Positions 12,298 through 24,489 of a DNA stretch of 64,000 nucleotides are shown here, in pieces. The stretch comes from Alviniconcha marisindica (Eukaryota > Mollusca > Gastropoda > Provannidae), in contig JABMCL010000460.1 in the NCBI GenBank assembly GCA_018857735.1, positions 277,501 through 341,500 on the forward strand, written 5' to 3'. The notes below the pieces were generated by a model. It worked only from the letters and a program-made list of their open reading frames with translations, was not told the DNA's origin and ran no database searches. A program made the translations under genes and the position numbers. Positions within the stretch are counted from its first letter, which is position 1. The number at the start of each line of letters is the position of its first letter.

Positions 12298-12540
12298 AAG
12301 TGATGCTTAATGTCCTCAGATGCCAGTTGACATATTAGGGACAAGTTGTGACCAATGCCGAAGCACGGTGCAATAATTCTTTACGTCCACGGAAACCAGA
12401 AGGCTCGTTAGGACGGACAGCTCAGGACGGCCACCTCGACTCTCACACAGCTCCTGAACTATGAGTGTTACTTTACGTCCACAGAAACCATGAACCCAGG
12501 ACGGCCACCTTGGCTTTCACACAGCTCCTGAGCTCTGAGA
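12298..12540 (-). mobile_element. SINE-A copy followed by a partial second copy
   Basis: A reverse-orientation SINE-A runs from GCTTAATGTCCTCAGATGCC to CACACAGCTCCTGAACTATG. A shortened second unit (12,469-12,540) repeats the promoter-distal half. The pair resembles the tandem arrangement at 1,051. Confidence 0.75.
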
Positions 12541-13114
12541 GAGTCATTGTCATTGGTCTTTTTGTATAGCGCTACATTAAAAGAGACCAATAAAAAGAGG
12601 AAGTAGTGCAAGCATTTCTCGTTTTACGCTTCACTGGTGGTCAGCCGTGTGAAAGACTGATAGATAATTGGTTTAACACCCAAACAACCATAACGGTTAT
12701 ATCAGGGCGATAGCGGCGTGAACTACATTCACGCTTACTGAAGAGCAAAGTCACGTCGGCAGACAGATCATGAAAAACTTTTGAAGAGAACTCCATGGAT
12801 CGTCAGCTTACCAGCGGAGCGGTGCCATTATACCATTCCAAAACGGTTAACGTGCAGTGAAACGGTCAATGACTATCACTTTAAAAATCAGACAATGTGT
12901 ATTAGCGTAGAGACATAGTTATCGTCTAATGAGCTTTATCTGGACCCAAGGTCAATGAAGTGCGTGGTTCAGTCGCCATCTAGTAGCCTACAGGGCATGG
13001 ACGGATGTCTGTTCATATCAAACAGATATAATTATGGCTATAACAGAAGTACACGAGGGTTGTGTTAGATATGTCTATCTGGGGTAATCTTACATGACAT
13101 AAGCATGTTATCGG

Positions 13115-13116
<2 letters not shown>
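12541..13116. other. No gene seen
   Basis: A SINE-tail-like motif (AACCATAACGGTTATATCAGGGCG) is present near 12,688. Otherwise the sequence is unremarkable. Confidence 0.4.
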
Positions 13117-13194
<78 letters not shown>

Positions 13195-13323
13195 CAGTAT
13201 GTGCGTGTGTGAGTGTGTGTGTGTGTGGTGTGTGTGTGTATGTGGTGTGGTGTGTGTGTGTTGTGCGTGCGTGCGTGCGTGCGTGCGTGCGTGTGTGGTG
13301 TGTGTGTGGTGGTGGTGTGTGTG

Positions 13324-13359
<36 letters not shown>

Positions 13360-13419
13360 TGTGTGTGTGTGTGTGCGTGGGTGCGTGCGTGTATGTGTGT
13401 GTGTGTGTGTGTGCGTGTG

Positions 13420-13453
<34 letters not shown>
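13117..13453. repeat. Compound microsatellite (GT)n/(GTGC)n/(GA)n
   Basis: About 335 bp, with GT first, GTGC-rich middle blocks and a GA run at the end. Open readings on both strands are artefacts. Confidence 0.95.
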
Positions 13454-13457
<4 letters not shown>

Positions 13458-13899
13458 ACAAAGACAGAGAGAAACAAAGACAGAGGGACAGAGATGAGTC
13501 ACTTCGATTTATCCCTATTTCTCACGGTGACAATGGACTAACCCTAGAGCATCGCTTAAGTAATCAAAACATCATCATAGACAAAGCGAGATAGACGGGA
13601 GAATGGGAGATGTTGTGGAGCAGTTTGCATTCAGCTTTGTATACACACATATACATGTATTCTCAAACTTGATCACGGCACAAAAAGGTCACCTGTTTTC
13701 CACATCAAATACGCTCCGACAATTGGAAAGATCAATGAACCGTGTAGGCGCTTGTGCACATTAACAAAGGCCGGATGCGTGAAGTAATTAAACCGCAAGA
13801 TGTTCCGACGATCTGCCGATCGGGCAAAAGGTATTGACACCATGGGCATACAGCACTGTACATACACTACATTCCAAGGTTTCAAAACTTTTCGCCCAC

Positions 13900-13945
13900 A
13901 CACGTACACATAACACGCACGCACGCATTCATGCACGTGCGCGCG

Positions 13946-14014
<69 letters not shown>

Positions 14015-14035
14015 AGCACACAACACACGCACGAA

Positions 14036-14109
<74 letters not shown>

Positions 14110-14191
14110 TACTACAACACACATACGCACAACTATACACACACACACACGAACACCCCACGCACACACCTGGTGTACACACACACACACA

Positions 14192-14257
<66 letters not shown>

Positions 14258-14330
14258 ACAACCACAAACAACACACACACACACACACACACACACCACA
14301 AACAACACACACACACACTGCGAGAGGGAA
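13900..14330. repeat. (CA)n-rich microsatellite
   Basis: About 430 bp dominated by CA with GC and short non-repeat islands. It is complementary to the GT array that ends about 450 bp upstream, so the two could pair. The 270-residue reverse reading across it is Cys/Val-rich and not a protein. Confidence 0.95.
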
Positions 14331-14552
14331 AGAGATAGGCCAATAGACAGAAAGGAGAAGAAAAAACTGGCGGGGGGGGGGAAGAGAGATGAGAGATAGA
14401 CGAGACTAGACTGAGAAGAAACTGAGGGGAGAGAATGGGGGGGGGGGGGGGGGGCAGAAACCTTATAGAAATTCCTGCCGATCAAACTTGAAACATATTA
14501 AACAATATCCCCTCAGGCGAGTCGTCACTCTATGCCTTCTGCGATGAAGATA

Positions 14553-14878
14553 GTAAGTAAGTAAACATGGTGCTTAACGTCCACAGAAATCATGAGGCTT
14601 ATTAGGGACGGGGAGAAGGGAGGGAAGGGGGTATGGAGGTGGGGGAAGATGGAGATTATATACCTATCGCTACACTGTCACCACCAGAATGATTCCTGCA
14701 TTAAGATGGGCAGCGATGAGAGCATTTTAATGTTTCGGTAGGAAGTGATGGACAAAGTCACAAGACAGTGTCCACAAACCACAACCTTTTTGAAGAGAGA
14801 GGAGAGCCGAAGCGGTATCGAACCGAGGTCCTTCCGCTTACCAGCCTAACGCCTTACCGCTAGGCCAAACCGGCTCAC
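14553..14878 (-). mobile_element. SINE-B, full-length reverse copy
   Basis: Reading on the minus strand from 14,878: GAGCCGGTTTGGCCTAGCGG, the B-box region GGTTCGATACC, the body CATCTTAATGCAGGAATCAT, and a tail ending TGTTTACTTACTTAC at 14,553. Confidence 0.85.
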
Positions 14879-14994
14879 ACCGCGATGAAGGCGTTGCCTA
14901 GCTGTACTGTAGAATCATCACCATTTAAAACTGGCTAAAACTGCAGACACAATGCCGGGGGTGAAATGAAAAAAAAGAGTTCATGAACATTTTG

Positions 14995-15215
14995 GAGAGA
15001 AAAATCTCGAATTAGTAAGAATTCCTACAGGATTTTCACAAAATCTCGAACTAGTAAGAATTCCTAGGATTTTCACAAAATCTTGAATTAGTGAGCAGAA
15101 TTCCTTCAGGATTTTCACAAAATCTCGAATTAGTGAGCAGAATTCCTTCAGGATTTTCACAAAACCTCGAATTAGTAAGAATTCCTTCAGGATTTTCACA
15201 TTCATTTTCATAAGA
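14995..15215 (+). repeat. ~38-bp minisatellite, 5-6 copies
   Basis: The unit is GAATTAGTAAGAATTCCTTC followed by AGGATTTTCACAAAATCTC, with small indels. A reverse-frame reading shows an FCENPEGIL-type repeat; no gene context supports it. Confidence 0.85.
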
Positions 15216-15550
15216 CTCATTGTCATAGCCAGACGGGGGGAGAGGGGAGGGGGGAGAGGGGAGAGGGGAGAGGGGAGAGGGCAATTACTTTCTGTAGACC
15301 TGCAAGAGTAGGGCCTATACAGAATTCTGTTCAACGACCACCATTACATCTACAGTTAGAATTCCTTCCGGATTTTCACATTCATTTTCATGACTCATTG
15401 TCATAGCCAGACGTGGGGAGAGGGGAGGGGGGAGAGGGGAGAGGGGAGGGGGGAGAGGGGAGAGGGGAGAGGGCAATTACTTTCTGTAGACCTGCAAGAG
15501 TAGGGCCTATACAGAATTCTGTTCAACGACCACCATTACATCTACAGTGT
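15190..15550 (+). repeat. Tandem duplication of ~180 bp
   Basis: TTCCTTC/CGGATTTTCACATTCAT, the GGGGAGA-rich block, GGGCAATTACTTTCTGTAGA and ACGACCACCATTACATCTAC occur at about 15,184-15,354 and again at about 15,360-15,547, nearly identical. The first copy overlaps the end of the 38-bp array. Confidence 0.8.
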
Positions 15551-15969
15551 GGACACAAAACGGTAACTAACCTTGTTTCAAAATCATTCAACCCAGAAAA
15601 GCCCCACTACGGCTGACTACCATTAACAGCTCCAGGCTATCATTAACTTCTGACGCGGGAAGAGAAAGAGCGGTCAGCCAGGAAAATCGTTCATGCGGAA
15701 GAAAAGACAGAAAAATACTTGCGAAGGATGGAGGATGGATTTCCACTGGGAAAGCTACCCAAAATTCGCTTCGGAAAATTATCCACTGGGACATGAAGCT
15801 TAAAAATAAAAAGAAGTATGTACAACCCCCCACCCCCTCCCCCTCCCACCCACCCTCCAAAAAATAATTTAATTAAAGACTGAATGAAAACAGAAAGAAT
15901 GAAAGAAAGGCATCCCCCACCCCGTAAAAGAAAGAAAGACACCCACCCACCCAACCAAAAAGAGGGAAA
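15551..15969. other. No gene seen
   Basis: A/C-rich low-complexity stretches occur, with no exon signal. Confidence 0.4.
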
Positions 15970-15977
15970 CACACACA

Positions 15978-16030
<53 letters not shown>
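15970..16030. repeat. (CA)n microsatellite
   Basis: About 60 bp of CA with one interruption, followed by a C-rich stretch. Confidence 0.95.
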
Positions 16031-16199
16031 AAAGGCCCCCACCCCCACCCCCCACCCCCCACCCTCCCAACCCGCCCGCCATTAAAAAATATATTTAAAC
16101 TAAGAAAAGGTAGGGAAAAGTTAGCATGATTCAGCCTGACTCTTTCAACCCGCGAAGGTCATATCAGGGCGGAGCTGCTGCTGCTGCTGCTGCTGTTGT

Positions 16200-16362
16200 G
16201 TTGCTTAATGTCCTCGGATGTCGGCTTGACATATCAGGGACAAACTGAGTCCAATGCGTGAGCATGGTTCAATATTGCTTTACGTCCACAGAAACCGTAA
16301 GGCTCGTTAGGATCGGAAAGCCCAGTACGGCCACCTCGACTTTCACACAGCTCCTGAGCTCT
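16200..16362 (-). mobile_element. SINE-A, reverse copy
   Basis: It runs from GCTTAATGTCCTCGGATGTC to CACACAGCTCCTGAGCTCTG. It lies about 40 bp after a short CTG trinucleotide run. Confidence 0.75.
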
Positions 16363-16497
16363 GGTCAGGGCGGAGCAAACGTCGTCAGACTAAAACTGGG
16401 AAGCCAGACAAAGGAGGTTTCACAGACTGGCAGGCAGAGAGGGCGATGAAACTGACCAGCGTGGTGCTGCAGGTGTATGTGTATGTGTTGGGGTGGA

Positions 16498-16560
16498 GGT
16501 GGGGGGTGCGTGTGTGTGTGCGTGCGTGCGTGCGTGCGTGCTGTGTGTGTGTGTGTGTGT

Positions 16561-16597
<37 letters not shown>

Positions 16598-16640
16598 ACG
16601 CGTGTGTGCATGTGTGTGTGTGTGTGTGTGTGGTGTGTGT

Positions 16641-16678
<38 letters not shown>

Positions 16679-16754
16679 CCGTGTTGTGAGTGTGTGTGTG
16701 TGCGCGGTGCGTGTGTGTGTGTGTGTGTCTGTGTGTGTGTTGTTGTGTGTTGTG

Positions 16755-16793
<39 letters not shown>

Positions 16794-16852
16794 GTGCGTG
16801 CGTGCGTGCGTATGTGTGTGCGTGCGTGCGTATGTGTGTGCGTGCGTACGTT
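16498..16852. repeat. Compound microsatellite (GT)n/(GTGC)n/(TCTG)n
   Basis: About 350 bp of GT-type repeats with a (TCTG)n block near 16,757-16,792. Open readings are artefacts. Confidence 0.95.
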
Positions 16853-17146
16853 GCGTGGGGACTCAGCAAAGAAAACTGCGGCATTGTGATGTTACATCAT
16901 GGATGCAAAAATCCTAACAGTCTTCTTTAATCCAGTGAAGTCAGTGCTATATAGCTTATGGAAGAAAAAGGACATATGGTGCTGCTGCTGTTTCTCTGCT
17001 AAAACTCGAAAATTCATCAAAAGCTGGGTGAGATTTTGCGTTTGCGGGGGTTTTCCTTAATACACATGGGTACATGCATAGTAATCTGCAGTGTCCCCTG
17101 CCACGCAGGCAACCAAATGCCGATTTTAGGATAAAAGAGGTTGTCG

Positions 17147-17205
17147 TCGTCGTAGTAGTAGTAGTAGCAGCAGCAGTAGTAGTAGTAGTAGTAGTAGTGA
17201 TGGTG
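17147..17205. repeat. (GTA)n trinucleotide run
   Basis: GTAGTA with GCAGCA interruptions; a short microsatellite. Confidence 0.9.
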
Positions 17206-17455
17206 GTGATGCTAATATTACGAGGTAGGGGTGGTAAAAACATGTACAAAACAACAAGAACAAAAGGAAACAAAAAACATTCAACATATAAAGTGAAACT
17301 ATCGAAAGTGTGAGGCAGAAACCTTTTTGAAACAGCTAGGCTTGATTTCAAGACCGGGAAGCAGAAAGAGTGCAGCTGTATTCCGAACAAGTAGCGGAAC
17401 GGAGATCCACGTAAGCTTTGCAAATAAACAAAAAGAAAAGAGCAGCACCGCATAA

Positions 17456-17620
17456 GCACATCACAATTTCACAGCTGTACATACACAGGTACCGCAAAAC
17501 AAACAAAAACAACAATAACATCACTATTTCACACGTGTATAATTATACACACGCACGGGTGCCGCAAAATAAAAACATCACTGTTTCACAGATATACATA
17601 CACAAGAAACGGGAATCTCA
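17456..17620 (+). repeat. Three diverged ~58-bp tandem units
   Basis: ACATCACAATTTCACAG, ACATCACTATTTCACAC and ACATCACTGTTTCACAG begin successive units. Each is followed by a TATAC-rich segment, and the first two then have CCGCAAAA. Confidence 0.6.
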
Positions 17621-18012
17621 CCACACTTGGCTGTTCGTGAACAAAAATTATACAACAAAACAAACACGAAGTTTGAGTTGCACGTGGTGTCAAGAAAATC
17701 ATGCTTAGCAAGGGTGGATACCAACACTTCAAATTCGTTTTCAGTGGGGTGGTAAAAGGGGGTGATCGAACAGAGCGTATAGGCAGGAGAAACGGCACTT
17801 ATCTCCAACACCCGTGTCATCCATCAAAGTGTTTGCGTGGCGGCTCTCTCGACATACTTGGGTGTTCGTGGACGATAGGTGAACAGGATTGACCAAGGGG
17901 CTATCTAGCTATCCCTTGTCAGCTGTCAGATAGATCACGGACATAGATGAACACTCTGTCCGAACCTGTTAATTCCATTACCTTGACAGAAACGTCATGG
18001 CGAGCGCGGTAC
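17621..18012. other. No gene seen
   Basis: No recognisable exon. Short open readings on both strands lack domains. Confidence 0.4.
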
Positions 18013-18036
18013 TGTGTGTGTGTGTGTGTGTGTGTG

Positions 18037-18105
<69 letters not shown>

Positions 18106-18112
18106 TATGTGA
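18013..18112. repeat. (GT)n microsatellite
   Basis: About 100 bp of GT with one TGTTGT interruption. Confidence 0.95.
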
Positions 18113-18384
18113 GGAATGCGCGCTTTTGTATCCCTTTGAAAGTGCCCGGTCTCTTACGAGATGGAGCGCCATAAATAATATATATGTTATTATTATTTTC
18201 ATAAACTCAGTTGCACGGGCGTCGGCATCAACTTGCAGCTATCTGCCTGTAGTTTGCTGCCCGCCCCTACACCCGTTTTCATCTTCGTATGTTCTCGTTT
18301 CTTCTATCGTTCCGTTTCCATTACGGCAGACCTGCTTTTCTCTTTTGAACACACTCTACTTCAAGAACAGAGTGTAACTGAGTG

Positions 18385-18414
18385 GTGCGTGCGTGCGTGC
18401 GTGCGTGCGTGTGT

Positions 18415-18456
<42 letters not shown>

Positions 18457-18500
18457 GGGGTGGGGTGCGTGCGTGCGTTTGCGTGCGTACCTGCGTGTCT
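18385..18500. repeat. (GTGC)n/(GT)n microsatellite
   Basis: GTGC units, then GT, then a G run and GTGC again. Confidence 0.95.
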
Positions 18501-18984
18501 GCGTAAGTGCGTTGTTGTTGCTAATTTAGCAGTGTTGCTTCTACACTGCAATCATCAGTAGTAGTACCATAATCATTGGCACCATCGTCATCATTATGTC
18601 ATTATTATCTGTTATTGTTATTATCATGACCATCATTATCGCCTCGCTATCATTATTCGTCCCTCCTACAAAGACGCCACAGTGGCAAATCTGCAGTCAT
18701 TATTTTCTCTCCCTAGTAGTCTGCCGTGGACTTATTTGTGAAGCAGTACTATAATTACAGCAAAATTACATCCTGTCACTTTGTGACCACCCCTGCAACT
18801 GCCGACTTAAACTTGACATCCACACGCCTACTGATAAACTTTACGGGACCCGCGCACCGGCGATCGGCCTACTTGCTTACGCAAGGTATCAGAGACCGTG
18901 GCGGGATTCGGTCTGAACTGCAATCAATGGTAACAGACCTAGTGGCTTGCCTACCACTGTTTTTGCTGTCGTTTCCAGTTGCTC
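18501..18984. other. No gene seen
   Basis: (ATC/ATT)-rich sequence and unremarkable DNA lie before the SINE-A copy. Confidence 0.4.
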
Positions 18985-19172
18985 ATCACATAGTTCAGGA
19001 GCTGTGTGAGAGTCGAGGTGGCCGTCCTGGGTTGTCCGTCCTAACGAGCCTTCTGGTTTCCGTGGACGTAAAGCTGTATTGAACCATGCTTCGGCATTGG
19101 TCTTAGCTTGTCCCTAATATGTCAACCAACATCCGAGGACATTAAGCAACACTACTACCTACCTACCTACCT
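18985..19172 (+). mobile_element. SINE-A copy with (CTAC)n tail
   Basis: It begins CATAGTTCAGGAGCTGTGTG and ends CATTAAGCAACACTACTACC, then CTACCTACC. It sits 20 bp before the foldback element that follows. Confidence 0.8.
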
Positions 19173-19192
19173 TCCAGTTGCAACCCATTTTC

Positions 19193-19450
19193 TATCATTG
19201 GCGGGAGCTGCCATAAGTATCATTTTTGTCGCGACAAACACGTGTTTGTCGTGACAAAAACCGTCTACGACAAACCTTTTGTCTCGACAAACATATTTTT
19301 GTCGCGACAAACGTAATTTTGTTGCGACAAGCATACTTTTGTCGCGATAAACACGTGTTTGTCGCGACAAAACACGTCTTTTGACGTGACGCGACAAAAG
19401 TAAGTTTGTCGCGACAAAAATGGTACTTGTGGCAGCTCCCGCCAATGATA
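19193..19450. mobile_element. Foldback element rich in TTTGTCGCGACAAA
   Basis: The ends are inverted repeats: TATCATTGGCGGGAGCTGCC at the left and GGCAGCTCCCGCCAATGATA at the right. Between them the palindrome TTTGTCGCGACAAA and close variants occur about nine times, spaced roughly 20-25 bp, with short different spacers. Non-autonomous DNA transposons often have long inverted repeats and no genes, which fits. No flanking target duplication is clear. The six-frame readings on the minus strand are shadows of the repeat. Confidence 0.75.
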
Positions 19451-20160
19451 CTTTTCATCGGCAATCGGTTGAACTCCAAATACTCGCGCCCGAGGTCTGA
19501 GCTTTGCTCGTGTTATAATTATCTCTGGGACAAAAAAACTCTAGGAAATGTTATTATCTCACCCACCCCCACCACCCACCCCCAGCCCACGTTTTTTGTA
19601 CTGTTGTCGTTGTTTTCTCAGTGAATGACGTAAGCGCTCGTTCGGTGTGTGCATGTCTGACAGAGCAATGTGCGTGGAGGTAAAGGGGGGGGGGCTATAT
19701 TGTCGACCGAAAACCGTTTTAAAGGCCAGATTAAAAATAAAAATAAATCTTCTTTCTTTCTTGTTGCGCTATGCCAATTCACACCTCAAAGTACCCGCTA
19801 ACAACACCCCTTTTACCGCCGTCAAGTGTGCCGTGTACACACCCAGCAAAGAAAATAAAACGCTTAGGTAAGAGGTGTGTATGTATGTTTATTCATAATA
19901 TATTATATACGCTTGGACTGATTCAAGTGTACATATACCGCCACATCAGAGGGTCACAGCAGATGAAAATTAAAGGGAAATCGAATGAAAGAGCACCATG
20001 GGCCCGATCAATAGGAATGGGATATATATATATATATATACAATATAACTTTATAACTTTATTGCCAAGTGTCAATACACTGATTGCACGAGGAATGTTT
20101 TGTGGTGCCAAGTACACTCATCACACATTCACTCCAATCATAAAACATTTAATTACAACA
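19451..20160. other. No gene seen
   Basis: A C-rich run near 19,560, a G run near 19,684 and short TA repeats near 20,022 are present. The stretch around 20,041-20,150 (TTTATTGCCAAGTG.., then ACACTGATTGCACGAGG) looks like an antisense retroelement 3' end, but I could not pair it with another copy here. Confidence 0.35.
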
Positions 20161-20167
20161 ACAGCAA

Positions 20168-20242
<75 letters not shown>
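20168..20242. repeat. (TA)n microsatellite
   Basis: About 75 bp of TA with short interruptions; it is self-complementary. Confidence 0.95.
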
Positions 20243-22047
20243 AACTCACAGCCGTTTTCATTCCTATTTCCGAACTTTAGAAATGGACGTTTCAACAAAG
20301 TCACGAAACAGCTACCAACCCTGAATTCTGGCATTTGGTGCCCAACAGTGACGTCACAAAATGACAAGGCCGACATATCTTGCAAAAGTGTCAAACACTA
20401 AGTTTGCTGAGCATAACTGGTAAAGACCGAACGAACAAGGCTACATTCTTTGGAGCTCATGTTTAAAGCAGGAAAAGCGCTTCTTTTGTGTAAATATTGA
20501 CAGGAAGGTCGCGGGTTCGATTCCCGGCAGGAACGGTGGGACAATGTTCCTCTCCGGAGTCAGCTCTCACTCTTGTGTCGGTATCCGTTCCACCCCCGTG
20601 TTATCGCAGCAGCGCATAAAATACCCCGGTCAGTGTGCCAAAAGTGCTGGTGGCAGGCTACAACTAAACACGCATATATGTACTCCTCAGCCAGCAATGT
20701 GGGAGAGGGCTGACTATGTTGTCCAAGCATAGCGTGGGAACTCATCAGGGAAACGAGCTCACACGCAACTCGTCAGGGAAAGCTCGTCCACATTAAACTG
20801 TCTCAGCTCGCTGAGTCACCACCTAGACTGCTCATTGCGGAGAATGGAAGAGTAAAAAGAACTGAGACCCGAGAGCCGATCTCCATGGAAAATAAAAATA
20901 ATTAAAAAAAAGGGGGGGGGGGGGGGGGGGGTGGAGGGGAGCGGGGATATTCATCGAACTGCTCCCACAATCGGCGCAGGCGAGGAAAAAAACCCGACCA
21001 CCAAATGCACAACTGAGATAAACAGGAAAGAATAACGCTAGGGCATCTCGGGTACATACCTGGACCTAGTCACTGTGTCTGCCCTAAAGCGGAATGGCCC
21101 GGAATAACAAGAACAAAGCTAACCGATTCACATGAATGCCCATCTGAAAGCAGACGATTCAGGTGGTTACAATTTGTAGTTGTTGTTGTTTTGGTTTGGT
21201 TTGTTGTTGTAATTGTTGTTGTTGTTGTTTTGGTTTGGTTTGCTGTTGTTGTTGTTGTTGTTTCGCTGTGGATCTTTCTACTTAATGCAATAATAAAATC
21301 TCATCAGCTGAGTGTAAGGTAGTCAAGCTGGTCCCCGCGATCCCTCACAATGCCGATAGAATATGCAGAGAAACCCGCCAAAACTGGCATGTTAATGTAA
21401 TTTACGGAAGCTTCCCAGGGGGGCAACTTACTGATGCGAGCCTGTCGGTTTTGTATCCATCCGGTATTATCGCAAACTGCGTTACACAAAGCTCTAATAG
21501 CCACCGAGGTGGCCCATATTGATATTGAAAGGCGCTCGTTCGCACAATGAGAACTGTTGAACAGTCTGGACAGGACTAGTCAATCTGGAAATGGAAAATG
21601 AGGAATCGAACCGGTCTATTAGCGGAGCTCCAGCAGGTCATTACCATATCCAAACGTTGCCGAACAATAGGATCTGCAACAGCACGGAAATATCCTTGTT
21701 GCTGTATCACTGCACGTGGTTACCTCCGTCGTCATTGAACTGGCTTAGCCTGGTCGCAGTTAGTCTACAGCACAGCAGAGATACTACACAGCGTCTCCTC
21801 TGAGCACAGTTAAAGTTCCCACAGAGGCTTGGTTGCCTATCATAATTATGACCAAAAGGTCTTATATAACAATTTTCTCATCAGTGAATCGCGCTGCACA
21901 TTTTTCAAACTGGTGTGACATCTCTAATATGGCGAATGTGGTTCACGGAAACCGGTCAGATAATCACTGTAACTCGGGTCAGATACATGGCCGTCCATAC
22001 TTCTACTAGAGCTGTACTAGCAAACACCCAGCTCCCTTCCCCGCCTA
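20243..22047. other. No gene seen; poly-G and (TTG)n runs
   Basis: A G homopolymer lies at about 20,910-20,931, and a TTG/GTT trinucleotide stretch with TTTGGTTTGG interruptions at 21,177-21,265. Short open readings (for example 21,304-21,504 minus) have no recognisable domain. Confidence 0.45.
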
Positions 22048-22103
22048 ACGCACGCACGCACGCACGCACGCACGACACGCACACACACACACACACACAC
22101 ACT
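22048..22103. repeat. (ACGC)n-(CA)n microsatellite
   Basis: CGCACGCA units followed by CA units. Confidence 0.9.
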
Positions 22104-22131
22104 TACAGACTCACGCACACACATAGGCCTA

Positions 22132-22393
22132 CAGTAGACCATTCATGAGGGAGGTCACGTCGGGTCACAAAATCGAAAGCGAGACTGGACACAGTTTTGA
22201 CTTGGAGTCGTCCTTCTTGAGCCAGGTCAGGGCGGGTCACGAGATCGCCGAAAGCGAGGTTAGAATGTGGAAAAAATGGCCGGCCAACCTCGCTTTCGAT
22301 CTCGTGACCGACATTGAGCTAGTCAACATGGTGCCCAATTTCGCATTTGGTTTTGTGACCAGACATGACCTATCTCGATAATGAATGGCCCAT
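22132..22393. mobile_element. Nested foldback element
   Basis: The outer arms are ACCATTCATGAGGGAGGTCA at the left and TGACCTATCTCGATAATGAA then TGGCC at the right, with TCACAAAATCG/GGTTTTGTGA inside them. A second, tighter inverted repeat lies inside: GGGTCACGAGATCG..GAAAGCGAGGTT at about 22,234-22,261 pairs with AACCTCGCTTTCGATCTCG then TGACC at about 22,288-22,311. The gene-less structure fits a MITE-like DNA element. Confidence 0.6.
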
Positions 22394-23454
22394 GGTTTCG
22401 GGAAGTTCAACAGCAGACACATTAAGGCCTAATCACGCTGGTACAAAGTGCAGTGAACAAGCTGCCATAACTGCATGCCATTTAAACTGTCTTGCCCCAA
22501 AACCAGCTTCCAATAAATTATGTTGAGAAGTCAAAGGACGGTCTTAATAACTTTGGTGACTACCCTTATACCATAGACAAGACAGACTGCGCTCCAAGTG
22601 CTGAAGGAGTTGAGCGTACGGCTTTTCAGTTGAAATACCACTTGCAACACCGAGAGGGAAACTGAATTTTTATATAAGCATACAGGTCAACACGACTACG
22701 AACGCACCGAAATCGGGGTCCATTACTCATCTCTGGGCAGGGGGCCGGGGGAAAAGTTTGGCGACTGCCCCTTTAAATTAATTTTCGCTTCTTTTCGCGT
22801 AAGCCATGAATAAGTGAGTAGTGATTTGCATCAGATAATCAGCTGGAGACTTTCGCCGGTAGTCTCGTAACGTTCGAAGACCTAACCTAAAAGTGAGATA
22901 GCGACAGGCAAACAAGAGAAAGCAAAACATGACTGAGGTTTTAACAGCAAGAATTATAGGCTCAAAGACCGGGGGGGAGGGGGGGGGGGGGAGAGGGTTA
23001 TTTGGATTGTCTTACTGTTTTCACTGATGTTCTTGTAACGTCTCAGTTTCCAGGGTGCTAATTAACCCCCTTTGTTGTTTTTCTTGATTATATTTATTTA
23101 GATGTTTATTGGGTAAGTGGCAATGTAGTTGTCTGTTAGCGCAAATAGGACACACACTTTCCCCCCTAACGGTGTTGTAGTGGCCTATCAAAGTATGGCA
23201 GAAACTTCAAACCAATGGTCAACCTGACCCACCCGGCCCGGCGATCAAGGCGGGTGGCCGGGTCTGGATGTTGACATAGCCGACTGACGCTAAGCTCGTG
23301 ACATTGTCGCTTCACGCCTGTGCTGCACTATGCACATACTTGCGGCCTCGTCTCTCCGGGCTATAGGAGTGCAGTCACAGCTGTTCACATACGAGTCAGC
23401 CGGTACTGCAACTGAAGCGAGTCGCTGCAGACCAGCAAAGCAACGTGTGCAGAC
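22394..23454. other. No gene seen
   Basis: A G-rich run lies at 22,970-22,993. No exons or RNA genes were recognised. Confidence 0.4.
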
Positions 23455-24026
23455 TTGGTTCTGACAGGCAGACTGATTATCGTTTCACACACTGTGCCGG
23501 CGATTTACATTACTGCAGGTTCAGTTTGACAGGCAGGCTGACTATCGTTTCATGCACCGTGTGCGGTTATATCATACTGCAGGTTTAGTTCTGACAGGCA
23601 GACTGACTATCGTTTCATACACAGTGTGCGATTACATTATTGCACTAGTTTAGTTCTCGGACAGGCAGATTGACTATCGTTTCACACACAGTGTACGATT
23701 GCATTATTGCAGGTTTAGTTCTGACAGGCAGATTGACTATCGTTTCACACAGTGTGCGATTACATTATTGCAGGTTTAGTTCTGACAGGCAGACTGACTA
23801 TCGTTTCACACACAGTGTACGATTACATTACTGCAGGTTTAGTTCTGACAGGCAGATTGACTATCGTTTCACACAGTGTGCGATTACATTATTGCAGGTT
23901 TAGTTCTGACAGGCAGACTGACTATCGTGTCACACACAGTGTACGATTACATTACTGCAGGTTTAGTTCTGACAGGCAGATTGACTGTCGTTTCACACTG
24001 ACACAGTGTGCGATTACATTACTGCA
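23455..24026 (+). repeat. ~60-bp minisatellite, about 9 copies
   Basis: The unit contains TTCTGACAGGCAGACTGACT, ATCGTTTCACACA and GTGTGCGATTACATTA. CTGCAGG or TTGCAGG precedes the next TTTAGTTCTGACAGG. Copies alternate between ACACACAGTGTAC and ACACAGTGTGC forms, hinting at a higher-order dimer. Confidence 0.9.
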
Positions 24027-24284
24027 TTTCATATGATGGGTTCCGGGTACCAGCGAAAGGTGTTCGATAGACCGACATCGCCGCAAGGCAGTTGAATAGT
24101 GGACATTCCACTAGATCCCTGTAACGCAAGGCCTATGAATGACAACCAAGTCATTGAGACAGAACAGCAGCGCAGTGTGGACGGTGTCCGGAGGGGGGTT
24201 GCTGTCACTCCGCCAGTGGCACTGGAGTACCGCTCTTCAGTGCAGGCGTTTCCTGACTGAATGCTCATTGGCCGTTTAAACAAA

Positions 24285-24395
24285 ATTTATTCAGTCATGG
24301 TAATCATAAGTTTAACAAATAAGTACAGGAAACAAAAGCAGTATGAGTATTTGACTGTTACCTATAGGTAAAATGATAATTGCACAGACATTCAC
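24285..24395 (-). mobile_element. Dispersed element 3' end, copy 2
   Basis: This is the reverse complement of 5,837-5,950. It shares CAATTATCATTTTACCTATA, GGTAAC and TTTCCTGTACTTATTTGTTA when read on the minus strand. Likely LINE or SINE 3' end; class not determined. Confidence 0.6.
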
Positions 24396-24489
24396 AATGG
24401 CAAATTGTTGTCAAAAAGTCAGAGGGAATTCTCATTTGCAGACGTCTTGCCACTTCTCGTATCCCTGATATACCCCATGATAGTGTGGG